64,000 bases of DNA from Aquibacillus rhizosphaerae (GCF_030282825.1 NZ_JASTZU010000058.1:1-64000), one strand, 5' to 3'; shown: positions 9,534 to 17,818, counted from the stretch's first letter. Numbers and translations: made by a program. The notes: generated from the letters alone by a model not told the origin.

Positions 9534-10169
9534 ATGACAACCTATACATTTACAAAAAAAGAAGAAATTGCACATACTATTACTCATGCTATCGGTGTCT
9601 TATTTAGTATTGTAGCAATGGTATCGCTCATTACTTTTGCAAACTCAGGTAACTTTTGGCAAGTAACATCTGTGATTATTTTTGGTTCCACCATGCTATT
9701 TATGTACCTATCTTCAACAATTTGTCATGGTTTGCCCCCCGGTAAATGGAAAGACTTATTTCAAATTTTCGACCACTCTTCTATCTACTTGTTTATTGCG
9801 GGGACATATACACCAATCCTTGTAGGACCGCTTCGAACAGAAATAGGATGGACATTCTTTATAATTGTGTGGACAATTGCTATAGTTGGGATCATCTTTA
9901 AAATTTTTTTCGTAAAAAAATTTCTCGTTATTTCTACTCTATTTTATATACTAATGGGTTGGTTAATCGTATTCATCTGGGAACCTTTAACAAAGGTTTT
10001 CCCTACTGAGGGTGTACATTACCTTGTAGTAGGTGGGATTTTTTATACTGTAGGCACGATTTTCTATATATGGCGCAGATTTTGTTATCATCATGCAATA
10101 TGGCATTTGTTTGTTATTGTAGGATCAGTTTTCCACTTCTTAAGTATTTTGGTTTATATCTCTTATTAA
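9534..10169 (+). CDS. Hemolysin III / AdipoR family membrane protein
   Basis: This 211-residue protein has seven predicted membrane helices and the family's conserved motifs: an N-terminal EEIAHTITHAIG, STICHG, DHSSIYLFIAGTYTP, and a C-terminal HAIWHLFVIVGSVFHF. The spaced histidines and aspartate form the zinc site of PAQR/HlyIII proteins. B. subtilis has homologues of this size (YplQ type). Despite the name, haemolysis is not an established native role; hydrolase activity on membrane lipids is suggested for the superfamily. Start ATG follows GAGGTGAG. A terminator follows at 10184. Confidence 0.9.
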   Translation: MTTYTFTKKEEIAHTITHAIGVLFSIVAMVSLITFANSGNFWQVTSVIIFGSTMLFMYLSSTICHGLPPGKWKDLFQIFDHSSIYLFIAGTYTPILVGPLRTEIGWTFFIIVWTIAIVGIIFKIFFVKKFLVISTLFYILMGWLIVFIWEPLTKVFPTEGVHYLVVGGIFYTVGTIFYIWRRFCYHHAIWHLFVIVGSVFHFLSILVYISY

Positions 10170-10183
10170 ACTCTTTTAAAAGT

Positions 10184-10210
10184 GTCCCTGTTAATAAATA
10201 AAACAGGGGC
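10184..10210 (+). terminator. Terminator of the hemolysin III gene
   Basis: The arms GTCCCTGTT and AACAGGGGC pair with one G-U and are followed by TCTTTTTT. Confidence 0.85.
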
Positions 10211-10298
10211 TCTTTTTTATAATGTTCTTTCATCCTTTCATTATTTGCTTTACATGCTATAATTTTGTTACAGGAATATTGTTGAAAGGTATGGGCAT

Positions 10299-11159
10299 AT
10301 GAATCGACGTACATTTTTAAAAAGATTGTTTGCAAGCTCTATTGCGTTAATTGGAACTGGCGGTGGGACATATTACTATGCCAAGGAGATTGAACCTAGC
10401 TTGCTTACAATTCAAGAAGAAGTTATTTCCTCAAAAAAAATACCTCTTACATTTAATAATTTTAAAATTGCACAATTTAGTGACACACATATAGGTTTTC
10501 ACTATACAAATGATCAATTTAATCAACTGGTTAAAACAATTAACAAACAAAAACCTGACTGCGTCGTTTTTACAGGTGATTTAGTAGATATGCCTAATAA
10601 GTTTGATTGGAATGAGGAAATAGTTCAATCTCTCATAAACATCCAAGCCCCCTATGGAAAATTTTGGATTTATGGAAATCATGACCACGGTGGTTATGGC
10701 ACTGATATAGTTAAAGATGTTATGGAAAAAGGTGGTTTTACCTTGTTACAAAATAACCATTCCATTGTAAAAAAGAATAACAGTAAATTTATACTAGTTG
10801 GGTTAGATGATGTTATGTTAGGAAAACCTGATATTAAAGAGGCTTTAACTGGAGTAAATCCACATTATTATACAATTCTTTTAGTTCATGAACCTGACTT
10901 TGCAGATACTACTAAAAACTATCCAGTTGATGTTCAAATATCAGGACACAGTCACGGTGGCCAGATACAGATTCCTTTTTTTGGTTATATATATACCCCA
11001 CATTTAGCCGAGAAATACGTAGAAGGAAAATATTCTGTAGGTGGGCACCCTCTCCAATTATTTGTTAGTAGAGGAATTGGAACAACTAGGTTACCCTATC
11101 GATTTCTGTGTAGACCAGAAATTACTATATTCACACTAAACTCTAGTGAGAAAGAATAA
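10299..11159 (+). CDS. ykuE: Exported metallophosphoesterase YkuE
   Basis: This 286-residue protein begins with a twin-arginine type signal (MNRRTFLKRLFASS). The calcineurin-like metallophosphoesterase motifs follow: FSDTHIG, FTGDLVD, YGNHDHGG, VHEPD and SGHSHGGQ. These supply the aspartates, asparagine and histidines of a two-metal site. It closely tracks B. subtilis YkuE, a known Tat substrate found in the wall. A tatA/tatC pair is not in this window. The start ATG has AAAGG upstream. It probably hydrolyses a phosphoester outside the membrane; the natural substrate is unknown. Confidence 0.92.
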   Translation: MNRRTFLKRLFASSIALIGTGGGTYYYAKEIEPSLLTIQEEVISSKKIPLTFNNFKIAQFSDTHIGFHYTNDQFNQLVKTINKQKPDCVVFTGDLVDMPNKFDWNEEIVQSLINIQAPYGKFWIYGNHDHGGYGTDIVKDVMEKGGFTLLQNNHSIVKKNNSKFILVGLDDVMLGKPDIKEALTGVNPHYYTILLVHEPDFADTTKNYPVDVQISGHSHGGQIQIPFFGYIYTPHLAEKYVEGKYSVGGHPLQLFVSRGIGTTRLPYRFLCRPEITIFTLNSSEKE

Positions 11160-11236
11160 TTTATAGTTTTTCGCTCAGTAAAATGCTAAACTAGTCTTCA
11201 GTATGAATAAAGATTTATTTTATGGGGTGAACTTAA

Positions 11237-11800
11237 ATGAAAAAAATATTTTTATTTCTTGGTATTCTATTAACTTTAAGTGCGTGTGGTAATAACTATG
11301 AAGGTGACTTCTCTTATGAGGTAGAGTCTTTCGAATTTACAAATCAGAATGGAGAAGTATTTAATAGTGAACAATTACAAGATAAGTTTTGGGTCGCTGA
11401 CATGATTTTCACAAATTGTGAGACTGTATGTCCTCCAATGACTGCAAACATGGCTAAATTACAAGAAAAAATAAAGGAAGAAGGATTGGATGTTGAATTA
11501 GTATCATTTTCAGTTGATCCAGATAATGATTCACCTGAAATTTTAAAGGAGTATGCCGAAGTACGCGGTGGTGAATTCGATAATTGGAATCTTCTTACTG
11601 GCTATGAATTTCAAGAAATAAAAGAATTCGCAGTAAAATCATTTAAAGCACCAGTTGAAAAAACAGCTGATTCTGACCAAATGATTCATGTAGTCAGTTT
11701 TTATCTCGTATCACCTGAAGGGAATGCAATATTGCGTTATGATGGTAGTGACAGTGATCAAATGGATCAAATAATAGCAGATATTAAGAAAATGATGTAA
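11237..11800 (+). CDS. ypmQ: Sco/SenC lipoprotein (cytochrome oxidase copper assembly)
   Basis: This 187-residue protein has a lipoprotein signal (MKKIFLFLGILLTLSACG, Cys17) and a thioredoxin-like Sco domain. The copper-binding CxxxC is visible as NCETVCPPM, and the partner histidine in DQMIHVVSFYLV. It is predicted to deliver copper to the CuA site of cytochrome c oxidase from the outer face of the membrane. Size and motifs match B. subtilis BSco (YpmQ). It stands alone between ykuE and ykyB; no oxidase genes are in the window. Start ATG has GGGGTGAAC upstream. Confidence 0.9.
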   Translation: MKKIFLFLGILLTLSACGNNYEGDFSYEVESFEFTNQNGEVFNSEQLQDKFWVADMIFTNCETVCPPMTANMAKLQEKIKEEGLDVELVSFSVDPDNDSPEILKEYAEVRGGEFDNWNLLTGYEFQEIKEFAVKSFKAPVEKTADSDQMIHVVSFYLVSPEGNAILRYDGSDSDQMDQIIADIKKMM

Positions 11801-11843
11801 TCTATACAACATAAGCACTTATATTATCTTTTAGCCTAAATCG

Positions 11844-11875
11844 TTAGTGAAGGAGGACTAGCCCCCCTTTACTAA
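11844..11875 (+). terminator. Hairpin between sco and ykyB
   Basis: The segment TTAGTGAAGGAGG pairs imperfectly with CCCCCCTTTACTAA. There is no T run afterwards, so it is either a weak or factor-dependent terminator or an mRNA structure. Confidence 0.45.
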
Positions 11876-11911
11876 CAATTATATATTTAAAAACTTGAAA
11901 GGAGGATAATC

Positions 11912-12397
11912 ATGGTACGTAATGAAAGCTATACGATTGATTCCATTGCACAAGCCTTATTCATTGTTAATCGACATGCTAAAACAGCTCCTAATCCACG
12001 TCAGTTATATAACATGAAAAAACAAGCAATTACGAAGTTACTTAATGAAAATCGTGCTACTAAAGTTGGGCTTCACTTTTCTGACCACCCCAAGTTAAGC
12101 CATCAACATTCCACTCTTTTAATAAAAGTAAGTGATTACTATTTTCATATTCCTCCTACTAAAGACGATTTCAAGCAAATGAAACACTTAGGAAATCTTG
12201 ATAAAGATTATCGTAATCCAAAGCCACAAATGTCATTGACTCAAGCAAAGAAGATACTAAGTAAGTTGTTAGGTTGGAAATACCCAGATACTAACAAAAG
12301 TGATGATCAGAAACAGAGATACTCATCTTATTTTACGCCTTCTTCATTAGGTCAGCTTAATAGCTCAACCCATAAAAATAAATATTGGAAATATTAA
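11912..12397 (+). CDS. ykyB: YkyB family protein
   Basis: This 161-residue soluble protein matches B. subtilis YkyB in the blocks IVNRHAKTAPNPRQLY, KVGLHFSDHPKLS, DYYFHIPPTKDDF and DYRNPKPQMSLTQAKK. The C-terminal 30 residues are variable and polar. No catalytic motif is evident and the family has no known role. It starts at ATG behind AAAGGAGG. In B. subtilis ykyB neighbours patA and ykuE, as it nearly does here, which supports a conserved block rather than recent transfer. Confidence 0.9.
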   Translation: MVRNESYTIDSIAQALFIVNRHAKTAPNPRQLYNMKKQAITKLLNENRATKVGLHFSDHPKLSHQHSTLLIKVSDYYFHIPPTKDDFKQMKHLGNLDKDYRNPKPQMSLTQAKKILSKLLGWKYPDTNKSDDQKQRYSSYFTPSSLGQLNSSTHKNKYWKY

Positions 12398-12398
12398 T

Positions 12399-12440
12399 AA
12401 ACAATAGCAAATCGTCATATAAACCGATTTGCTATTGTTT
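12399..12440. terminator. Bidirectional terminator after ykyB
   Basis: The perfect 16-bp arms AAACAATAGCAAATCG and CGATTTGCTATTGTTT surround a 10-base loop between convergent genes. Confidence 0.88.
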
Positions 12441-12443
12441 ATT

Positions 12444-12638
12444 TTAATCATTTCTTATTACTAAATATACAATTAAACCGATTATCGGGAAAAATAGAGT
12501 TCCAATTAATACAATGATGGCGTATTCCTTGCTATTTCCATTTCTTAAGGCATCTCTATACGACCAGACACTAGTCATGATATTTAGCACAAACAAACCA
12601 AAAACAAAAAATATAGGTATGAAAAATAAAGATTCCAA
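12444..12638 (-). CDS. Small membrane protein, PLDc_N-like
   Basis: This 64-residue protein has two hydrophobic helices (about residues 3-25 and 39-60) joined by the polar segment SYRDALRNGNSKEYA and a terminal VYLVIRND. The arrangement of a short loop, then G-x-L-F-F-P-I-I-G-L-I-V-Y resembles the PLDc_N/phospholipase D N-terminal small membrane family. It starts at TTG behind GAGGGGG. No function can be assigned. It is convergent with ykyB and lies downstream of the gene at 12723 on the same strand. Confidence 0.7.
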   Translation of the reverse strand: MESLFFIPIFFVFGLFVLNIMTSVWSYRDALRNGNSKEYAIIVLIGTLFFPIIGLIVYLVIRND

Positions 12639-12722
12639 TGTTATACCCCCTCTATAAATGTTTACGATTGTAAGGGAGTTTCAGTTTCACTTATCTTATA
12701 AAGTAAAACTTAATTGAGAAAA

Positions 12723-13124
12723 CTACACAGATTTTGATTTATGTTGTTTATAGTAATTAATAATATTCATACACAAATGAATAACAAATAATGCTCCACC
12801 AAAAAAAGTAATTCCTAAAGCAACATTTGCTAGCTTAGATAAATTAATATCTCCTAGGCGATTGACATGTTGCATGATTGAATATAAACCTGTAATTATC
12901 AAAAATATTAAACTCCCAAAGATATAAGTAAGTAAACTACTCCATTGTAGCATTACTAACAACTTTATTAATGGGTGAAGAAGATAATAACAGATAATAA
13001 TCCCTAATAAACCCAATATAAAAAATAAATGATCTTCCGTTACACCAAACGGCACTAATTGTGAAGCACTAAACAAACCAATGTTACTTAAGTGAAAACT
13101 ATTAATTGCTAATAAATACACCAC
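12723..13124 (-). CDS. Unrecognised four-helix membrane protein
   Basis: I do not recognise this 133-residue protein. It has about four hydrophobic segments (near residues 30-50, 52-60 with 65-82, and 100-122) and a basic C-terminus (YYKQHKSKSV). It starts with tandem GTG codons behind GGGAG. Divergent from scdA across a gap with a perfect 13-bp palindrome. The coding potential is supported by the ribosome site, length and regular hydrophobicity. Function unknown. Confidence 0.65.
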   Translation of the reverse strand: MVYLLAINSFHLSNIGLFSASQLVPFGVTEDHLFFILGLLGIIICYYLLHPLIKLLVMLQWSSLLTYIFGSLIFLIITGLYSIMQHVNRLGDINLSKLANVALGITFFGGALFVIHLCMNIINYYKQHKSKSV

Positions 13125-13213
13125 TAACCACTCCCTAACTATAAAATAATGTAATTAGGATTGCCTGAATTGGAATCTATTATACTTCCGGAATTTTCAA
13201 GGGAATGATACAG

Positions 13214-13246
13214 GAGTAAAATCACACTGAAACTGTGATTTTACTC
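13214..13246. promoter_or_regulatory. Perfect 13-bp inverted repeat upstream of scdA
   Basis: The arms GAGTAAAATCACA and TGTGATTTTACTC flank a 7-base loop. No T run follows on the plus strand toward scdA. It could be a protein operator or a terminator-like structure for an upstream transcript; the sequence alone does not decide. Confidence 0.6.
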
Positions 13247-13302
13247 ACCAACTCATCTAAATAAATGTTTTACACTTGTATTAAATGAAGGAGGTTTTTT
13301 AT

Positions 13303-14001
13303 ATGGTAACATTTAATAGCAATCATACAGCTGCAGATATCGTTAAGCAATTTCCGAAAGCTAGTGATTTATTCAAAAAAAATCGAATTGACTTTTGTTG
13401 TGGAGGAGATAAACCTCTCGGTGAAGTATTTGAAACGAAAAGCCTTAGTGGAGAAGAAATTCTTCATGAATTAAATGAATCTTATGGTCAATGGTTAGAA
13501 AATGGAAATGTTGAGATTAATTGGGATGCTATTTCTGACGCAGAATTAATAGATTATATCCTTGAAAAACATCACCATTATTTAAATGAGGAATTACCTG
13601 CTTTAGGACAGTTTGTAACGAAGATATATCGGGTGCATGGTCAACAGCATCCACATTTAAAAGAACTTCACGAAGTTTATCATCAGCTTAAAACCGATCT
13701 TGAATCGCATTTAATTGAAGAAGAAAAGTTTTTATTTCCATTAATTAAAAACTATCAAGAAAAACCTGATCTAGAACTTTTAGAAAGTATAAAAAAACTA
13801 AACCAAGATATGGAACAGGAACATATTGCTGCTGGAGATTTCCTTCAAAAGATTCATCAATTAACGAATGGATTTGAACCCCCAGAGGGAGCGTGTAATT
13901 CTTACCGAATAACTTATGCTCGGTTAGCTGAACTTGAATCTAATACATTTCAACATATCCATCTAGAAAACAATATATTATTTAAAAAATTTGTTTCCTA
14001 A
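13303..14001 (+). CDS. scdA: Iron-sulfur cluster repair di-iron protein ScdA/Ric
   Basis: This 232-residue protein has the N-terminal ScdA domain (TAADIVKQFPKASDLFKKNRIDFCCGGD, with paired cysteines near residues 29-30) and a hemerythrin-like four-helix domain with histidines and glutamates (HHHYLNEELP, HPHLKELHEVYH, HLIEEEKFLFP, EHIAAGDFL, HIHLENNILF) that ligate a di-iron site. The family repairs Fe-S clusters damaged by nitric oxide or oxidation, in the cytoplasm. The ATG at 13303 is chosen since an earlier in-frame ATG (13285) forms part of the AAGGAGG ribosome site. A perfect palindrome at 13214-13246 may regulate it. Confidence 0.92.
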   Translation: MVTFNSNHTAADIVKQFPKASDLFKKNRIDFCCGGDKPLGEVFETKSLSGEEILHELNESYGQWLENGNVEINWDAISDAELIDYILEKHHHYLNEELPALGQFVTKIYRVHGQQHPHLKELHEVYHQLKTDLESHLIEEEKFLFPLIKNYQEKPDLELLESIKKLNQDMEQEHIAAGDFLQKIHQLTNGFEPPEGACNSYRITYARLAELESNTFQHIHLENNILFKKFVS

Positions 14002-14011
14002 ACTTTTAAAT

Positions 14012-14050
14012 AAACTTCCTCACTCTTTTTTAGTGTAGGTGAGGAAGTTT
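14012..14050. terminator. Convergent terminator between scdA and the patatin gene
   Basis: The 12-bp arms AAACTTCCTCAC and GTGAGGAAGTTT flank a T-rich loop and overlap the 3' end of the minus-strand gene. Confidence 0.85.
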
Positions 14051-14905
14051 TGATTTTTCATTTAGAAAATCATAAAGTTTTTCGCGTAAATTCTTTGCAT
14101 CTTGATAACCTTGCGTGTATAGATTATGTAATTTATCTTTATTCCTTTCAATTCTACTAACATTTATCGTTTTTTTAGGCCTAATAATTAGCACTTCATT
14201 ACGTTGTTCCATTTTTTTCAGCTGTTCGATTGTATCATTATATTTTAAATGACGATTTTGCATGGCACGAATTAATTCTGGATTACGTTTGTATCCACGA
14301 TTAACAAGCCAACTGAATTTCATTGGTTTTTTCAAATATCCTTCATTTCGAGTTAACACAACTACATGCTTTTCATTCCCAGCTTTGATTGAAGCTTCTA
14401 TAGGTATAGGGTCCGAAATTCCACCGTCCATTAAGTTTCTACCCTTATATCGAACACTTCGAGAAATAAACGGGAGCGAACTAGATGCCCGGACTACACT
14501 TAATAACTCTTCTTTGCTCTCAAATGAACTATAGTAAACAGGTTCACCTGTATCTATATCAGTTGTACTAACAACAAAGCGGCTATTATTTTTCAAATAG
14601 GAATCAAAGTCAAATGGAACTAACTTATTTGGTAAAGTATCAAAAATGAAATCCATTCCAAATAACTCTTTATGACGGAATACACGTTTATAAGAAATAT
14701 ATTCTGGATGGTCGCCGTATTCAACTATAACTTCGTAGTTCCTTCCTCTTTGATTTGAAACATATGAACTTCCATTACAGGCCCCAGCAGATGCACCAAC
14801 AATATAGGGGAACACGAGTTGCTCATCATGAAAGAAATCTAACACACCCGCTGTATATGCTCCTCTCATTCCCCCACCTTCTAAAATCAATCCTATATTA
14901 TCCAA
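14030..14905 (-). CDS. Patatin-like phospholipase family protein
   Basis: This 291-residue protein carries the patatin elements: oxyanion loop GGGMRGAYTAG (residues 10-20), nucleophile elbow GASAG with Ser39, and the dyad aspartate in MDGG (Asp160). It is of the YjjU-like bacterial subgroup. It has no signal peptide, so it probably acts on membrane lipids from the cytoplasm. The C-terminal part (about 220-280) is basic and helical. It starts at ATG behind GGAAG. It stands alone, between scdA and a 174-bp repeat. The substrate is unknown. Confidence 0.9.
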   Translation of the reverse strand: MDNIGLILEGGGMRGAYTAGVLDFFHDEQLVFPYIVGASAGACNGSSYVSNQRGRNYEVIVEYGDHPEYISYKRVFRHKELFGMDFIFDTLPNKLVPFDFDSYLKNNSRFVVSTTDIDTGEPVYYSSFESKEELLSVVRASSSLPFISRSVRYKGRNLMDGGISDPIPIEASIKAGNEKHVVVLTRNEGYLKKPMKFSWLVNRGYKRNPELIRAMQNRHLKYNDTIEQLKKMEQRNEVLIIRPKKTINVSRIERNKDKLHNLYTQGYQDAKNLREKLYDFLNEKSKLPHLH

Positions 14906-15057
14906 TACATTTCACTTCCTTGATTTTATTCAGTTTAAAGTATAACAATTTCACTAAGTTATTCACAAAAACAAAGCTTCTTAACATATACATAATCGGT
15001 ATCTTTAGTTAGCTTTCTTATCTACTTGACCGATAAAGATTATTGTTTGTGATTATA

Positions 15058-15231
15058 AAGAACAAAAGCGCAAGCGCCTTGCTCACCCCCGACAAGCTTA
15101 AGACAAACATCTATGTGGTGCTCTTTACCACAAAGATGTTTGACTTAAGACCTCGAGGGGTTAGGCGCTGTAGCTGGACGTGGCACATGCAATAGTCAGT
15201 TAACCACAGGACACTAAATCTATAATTTCCT
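15058..15231 (+). repeat. 174-bp interspersed repeat (type A), copy 1
   Basis: The stretch from AAGAACAAAAGC to CTATAATTTCCT recurs at 62934-63107 with the same length and orientation. It contains an outer pair AGCGCC/GGCGCT and an inner hairpin with arms AAACATCT and AGATGTTT plus GTGGT/ACCAC. No reading frame is convincing. The gap between 14906 and 15303 holds otherwise only a small hairpin near 15247-15268. Confidence 0.88.
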
Positions 15232-15303
15232 ATACTACTAAAAAAGCCTTACCAATAGATAAGGACCTTCCATCTTTAATTTTTGATTAAGCATGTGGTA
15301 TTA

Positions 15304-15456
15304 TCAATTTACACCCTGTTTATTTTCGTATAAACTGTATTTTGTTTGCCTATTTTCAAGTTGCTCTTCTAATTTTTTCATTGCTTGTTTATCATTTATT
15401 AATTCTTGTTTATTTCTTAATACTAGTTCTTCAAAAGAGGGTTTGCGTTGTCTCAT
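15304..15456 (-). CDS. FbpB-family small basic protein
   Basis: This 50-residue highly charged protein starts MRQRKPSFEELVLRNKQELI and continues with a coiled-coil-like run of lysine and glutamate. It matches the FbpB family of Bacillus. In B. subtilis FbpB is Fur-regulated and works with the small RNA FsrA to spare iron. The ATG at 15456 has GGAGTG 7 bases upstream. I do not see a clear Fur box, so iron control is only suggested by family. A 19-bp palindrome lies upstream, between this gene and patA. Confidence 0.75.
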   Translation of the reverse strand: MRQRKPSFEELVLRNKQELINDKQAMKKLEEQLENRQTKYSLYENKQGVN

Positions 15457-15519
15457 ATCTATCACTCCTTTTATTAATCGCTTTCATTATATCCTATATT
15501 TAATTCTAATAAATCAAAA

Positions 15520-15538
15520 TAGTGTAAAATTTACACTA
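15520..15538. promoter_or_regulatory. Palindrome between fbpB-like gene and patA
   Basis: TAGTGTAAA and TTTACACTA face each other across one base. It lies 23 bases ahead of the patA start and on the upstream side of the divergent small gene, a position suited to an operator for either or both. The cognate regulator is not recognised. Confidence 0.65.
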
Positions 15539-15560
15539 ATTTAAATGGAGGTTAAATCTT

Positions 15561-16718
15561 TTGGAAAATCTTATAAATTCTAGTGTGAAAGACATTGAGA
15601 TATCTGGTATTCGAAAATTTTTCAATTTAGTATCAGATAAGGAAGATATCCTTTCACTTACAATTGGACAACCTGATTTTCATACACCAATGCATATTAA
15701 AGAGGCTGCTAAAATAGCTATAGATAACAATAAAACTACATATACACACAATGCTGGTATTCCAGAACTAAGAAGTTCCATATCAAGATTTGTTTATGAT
15801 CAATACAACTTATCCTACGATCCTAGTTCAGAAGTGATTGTTACCGTAGGTGCTTCTCAAGCAATTGACATAACGCTAAGGACCATTCTTAATCCTGGTG
15901 ATGAAGTAATTCTCCCTGGACCAGTCTATCCAGGTTATGAACCATTAATAAAACTTGCTGGTGGTACGCCTGTTTTTGTTGATACGAGGGGTAATAATTT
16001 TAAACTTACAAGTGATTTAATAAAAAAACACATTACAAAAAGAACCAAATGTGTTATTTTACCTTACCCATCAAATCCAACTGGTGTAACGCTTACTAAG
16101 CCTGAATTACAAGCCATTGCTGAGGAGCTTGAAACAAAGCAAGTTTTTATTCTTGCAGACGAAATATATAGTGAACTTGTTTATGAACAAGACCATGTTT
16201 CAATTGGAACATTTTCAGAAATACGTGACAAAACAATAATAATTAATGGATTATCAAAGTCTCATTCTATGACGGGATGGAGAATTGGATTTCTTTTAAG
16301 CCCTTCATGGTTATCAAAGCACATATTAAAAGTACACCAATACAACGTTTCATGCGCATCTTCCATTAGTCAGTATGCAGCACTAGAGGCTTTAACTAAC
16401 GGAAGAGATGACCCAAGTAAAATGAGAAAAGATTATTTGGCAAGAAGGGATTATGTCTATAAAAGACTAAAAGATATGGAGGTAGATGTCATCAAGCCAG
16501 ATGGTGCATTTTATCTTTTCCCTAAATTCACTACTGAATTAACTTCTTTTGATCTGGCAATTGATATTGTCAATGTTGTTAATTTAGCTCTTGTACCAGG
16601 AGATTCCTTTTCTCAATTTGGACAGGGCTATTTAAGGATTTCATATGCCTATAGTATGGATACCTTAAGAAAAGGGATGGACAGGCTTGAGCAATATGTT
16701 AAATATCGTTCACAATAA
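15561..16718 (+). CDS. patA: N-acetyl-LL-diaminopimelate aminotransferase
   Basis: This 385-residue class I/II PLP aminotransferase follows B. subtilis PatA closely (EISGIRKF near the start, LTIGQPDFHTP, YPSNPTGVTL, GLSKSHSMTGWRIGF with the PLP lysine, HQYNVSCASSISQ). It exchanges the amino group between glutamate and N-acetyl-L-2-amino-6-oxopimelate, the middle step of the acetylated DAP pathway. It begins at TTG behind GGAGGT, 8 bases away. DapH and DapL, its partners, are encoded 7-9 kb to the left, so the pathway is split in two transcription units. A strong terminator follows. Confidence 0.92.
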   Translation: MENLINSSVKDIEISGIRKFFNLVSDKEDILSLTIGQPDFHTPMHIKEAAKIAIDNNKTTYTHNAGIPELRSSISRFVYDQYNLSYDPSSEVIVTVGASQAIDITLRTILNPGDEVILPGPVYPGYEPLIKLAGGTPVFVDTRGNNFKLTSDLIKKHITKRTKCVILPYPSNPTGVTLTKPELQAIAEELETKQVFILADEIYSELVYEQDHVSIGTFSEIRDKTIIINGLSKSHSMTGWRIGFLLSPSWLSKHILKVHQYNVSCASSISQYAALEALTNGRDDPSKMRKDYLARRDYVYKRLKDMEVDVIKPDGAFYLFPKFTTELTSFDLAIDIVNVVNLALVPGDSFSQFGQGYLRISYAYSMDTLRKGMDRLEQYVKYRSQ

Positions 16719-16759
16719 AAAGTTAGAGGATTGACTTAAAGTCAGTCCTCTAACTTTTT
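16717..16759 (+). terminator. Terminator of patA
   Basis: Two 20-base arms pair with a single G-U (AAAAAGTTAGAGGA... against ...TCCTCTAACTTTTT) around a 3-base loop. The hairpin begins within the patA stop codon. Confidence 0.9.
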
Positions 16760-16783
16760 AACAGAAATCATAATCATGTAGTA

Positions 16784-16963
16784 CTATTTATCATTTATTT
16801 TATCCTTCATTTTATATTCTTCATAGAGATTAAGGAGTTTATCTAATTCTTGGCTTAACAAAACCGACTCTGTACTCGTAAAGCCCTTATCCAAAGCAAC
16901 ATGAGTCATTCTATTCCTCAACAGTTCTATTTTTTTTAAAAGATTAGCTGAATTATGTAACAT
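16784..16963 (-). CDS. Spo0E-like sporulation regulatory protein
   Basis: This 59-residue helical protein contains the family signature SQELDKLL near the C-terminus after a leading helix (LLKKIELLRNRM). Spo0E-type aspartyl phosphatases dephosphorylate the response regulator Spo0A~P and so restrain sporulation. The ATG at 16963 is preferred: an upstream in-frame GTG at 16987 lies beside the AGGGGG ribosome site. A second member of the family is at 56716-56874. Specificity for Spo0A is inferred from family membership. Confidence 0.85.
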   Translation of the reverse strand: MLHNSANLLKKIELLRNRMTHVALDKGFTSTESVLLSQELDKLLNLYEEYKMKDKINDK

Positions 16964-17209
16964 CTTTTGGGTTCCCCCTAAAATCACTTTAAGTTAAGTC
17001 TAGCATTAGAATAATTTATATTACACTACTAACACAAACACTTCTTATATAAAAAGCTAAAATTCAACATTTTTTTGTATAAATATATAGAAAAATTACG
17101 TGTAGTTTATTAAAATTAAATATATCACTACAATTGAAAAATTTATTTAACGAAATTACCATCTTCACTTGTTAATAAGAAATCTAATCACCAAGATAAA
17201 GGAGATAAT

Positions 17210-17545
17210 ATGTATTATAAAAGGAATGAAGCATTTCGATATGTTTTTAATCAACCGTTTCCTGCGAAGGTCAAAAGTCTGTCCAATGAACCTTCTCACG
17301 ATGTGTTTATTCACGATATTAGTTTAAATGGAGTGAAAATGGAATCTCACACCGAATTTCAGAAAGAGAAAGCTTTATATTTAGAGTTCACTTTATTAGA
17401 CCAAGATATAATTAAAACTGGTGTTATAATGTGGAAAAAAAGTTTTGGAAAAAGATTTCAATATGGTCTGAAACTAGATGTTGATCAATCATATCATGAA
17501 CAAATCATTCATTTACTAAAACAATTAGTGAAAAATAACAGTTAA
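17210..17545 (+). CDS. PilZ-domain protein
   Basis: This 111-residue single-domain protein has the PilZ beta-barrel pattern, including the second binding motif DISLNGVKME (D/N-x-S-x-x-G). The first motif, normally R-x-x-x-R, appears as RNEAFR (R-x-x-x-x-R), so c-di-GMP binding is possible but not assured. It starts at ATG behind AAAGGAG. The window also codes for an EAL phosphodiesterase and a diguanylate cyclase, so a c-di-GMP network exists in the cell. The target of this PilZ protein is unknown. Confidence 0.8.
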   Translation: MYYKRNEAFRYVFNQPFPAKVKSLSNEPSHDVFIHDISLNGVKMESHTEFQKEKALYLEFTLLDQDIIKTGVIMWKKSFGKRFQYGLKLDVDQSYHEQIIHLLKQLVKNNS

Positions 17546-17622
17546 CACCTTGCTATTGTTTATTGCTAAAAGGTACTAAAATACAGTGTAGATTAAAGTA
17601 ATCATAATTGCGATTTATAAAA

Positions 17623-17690
17623 CCCCAACATTCTATGATAAACAATTATTCACACAAAATTTTGACCGAATAGAAATTGTTGTAATGGGG
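17623..17690 (+). ncRNA. Possible structured RNA downstream of the PilZ gene
   Basis: CCCCA pairs with TGGGG and AACAATT with AATTGTT across about 27 bases, forming a two-segment stem in the 300-base stretch after the PilZ gene. A terminator follows at 17819. It might be a long 3' untranslated region or a separate small RNA; no family was recognised. Confidence 0.3.
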
Positions 17691-17818
17691 TAACCAATCC
17701 ATAAGCAAAGACAACAGAAATGGGTTAGGAATTCATACTAACTGAGGAAATAATTGAGCAATCAGAGGTCTCTTCTCCTTGTTCAAAATGACTGAAATAT
17801 TTATCTCCATAAAATAAT

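Noticed and set aside
15052-15231. CRISPR-like or tRNA-like structure
   Set aside because: There is only one copy here of a long repeat with fold-back arms. There are no regularly spaced short repeats, no cas genes and no cloverleaf features.
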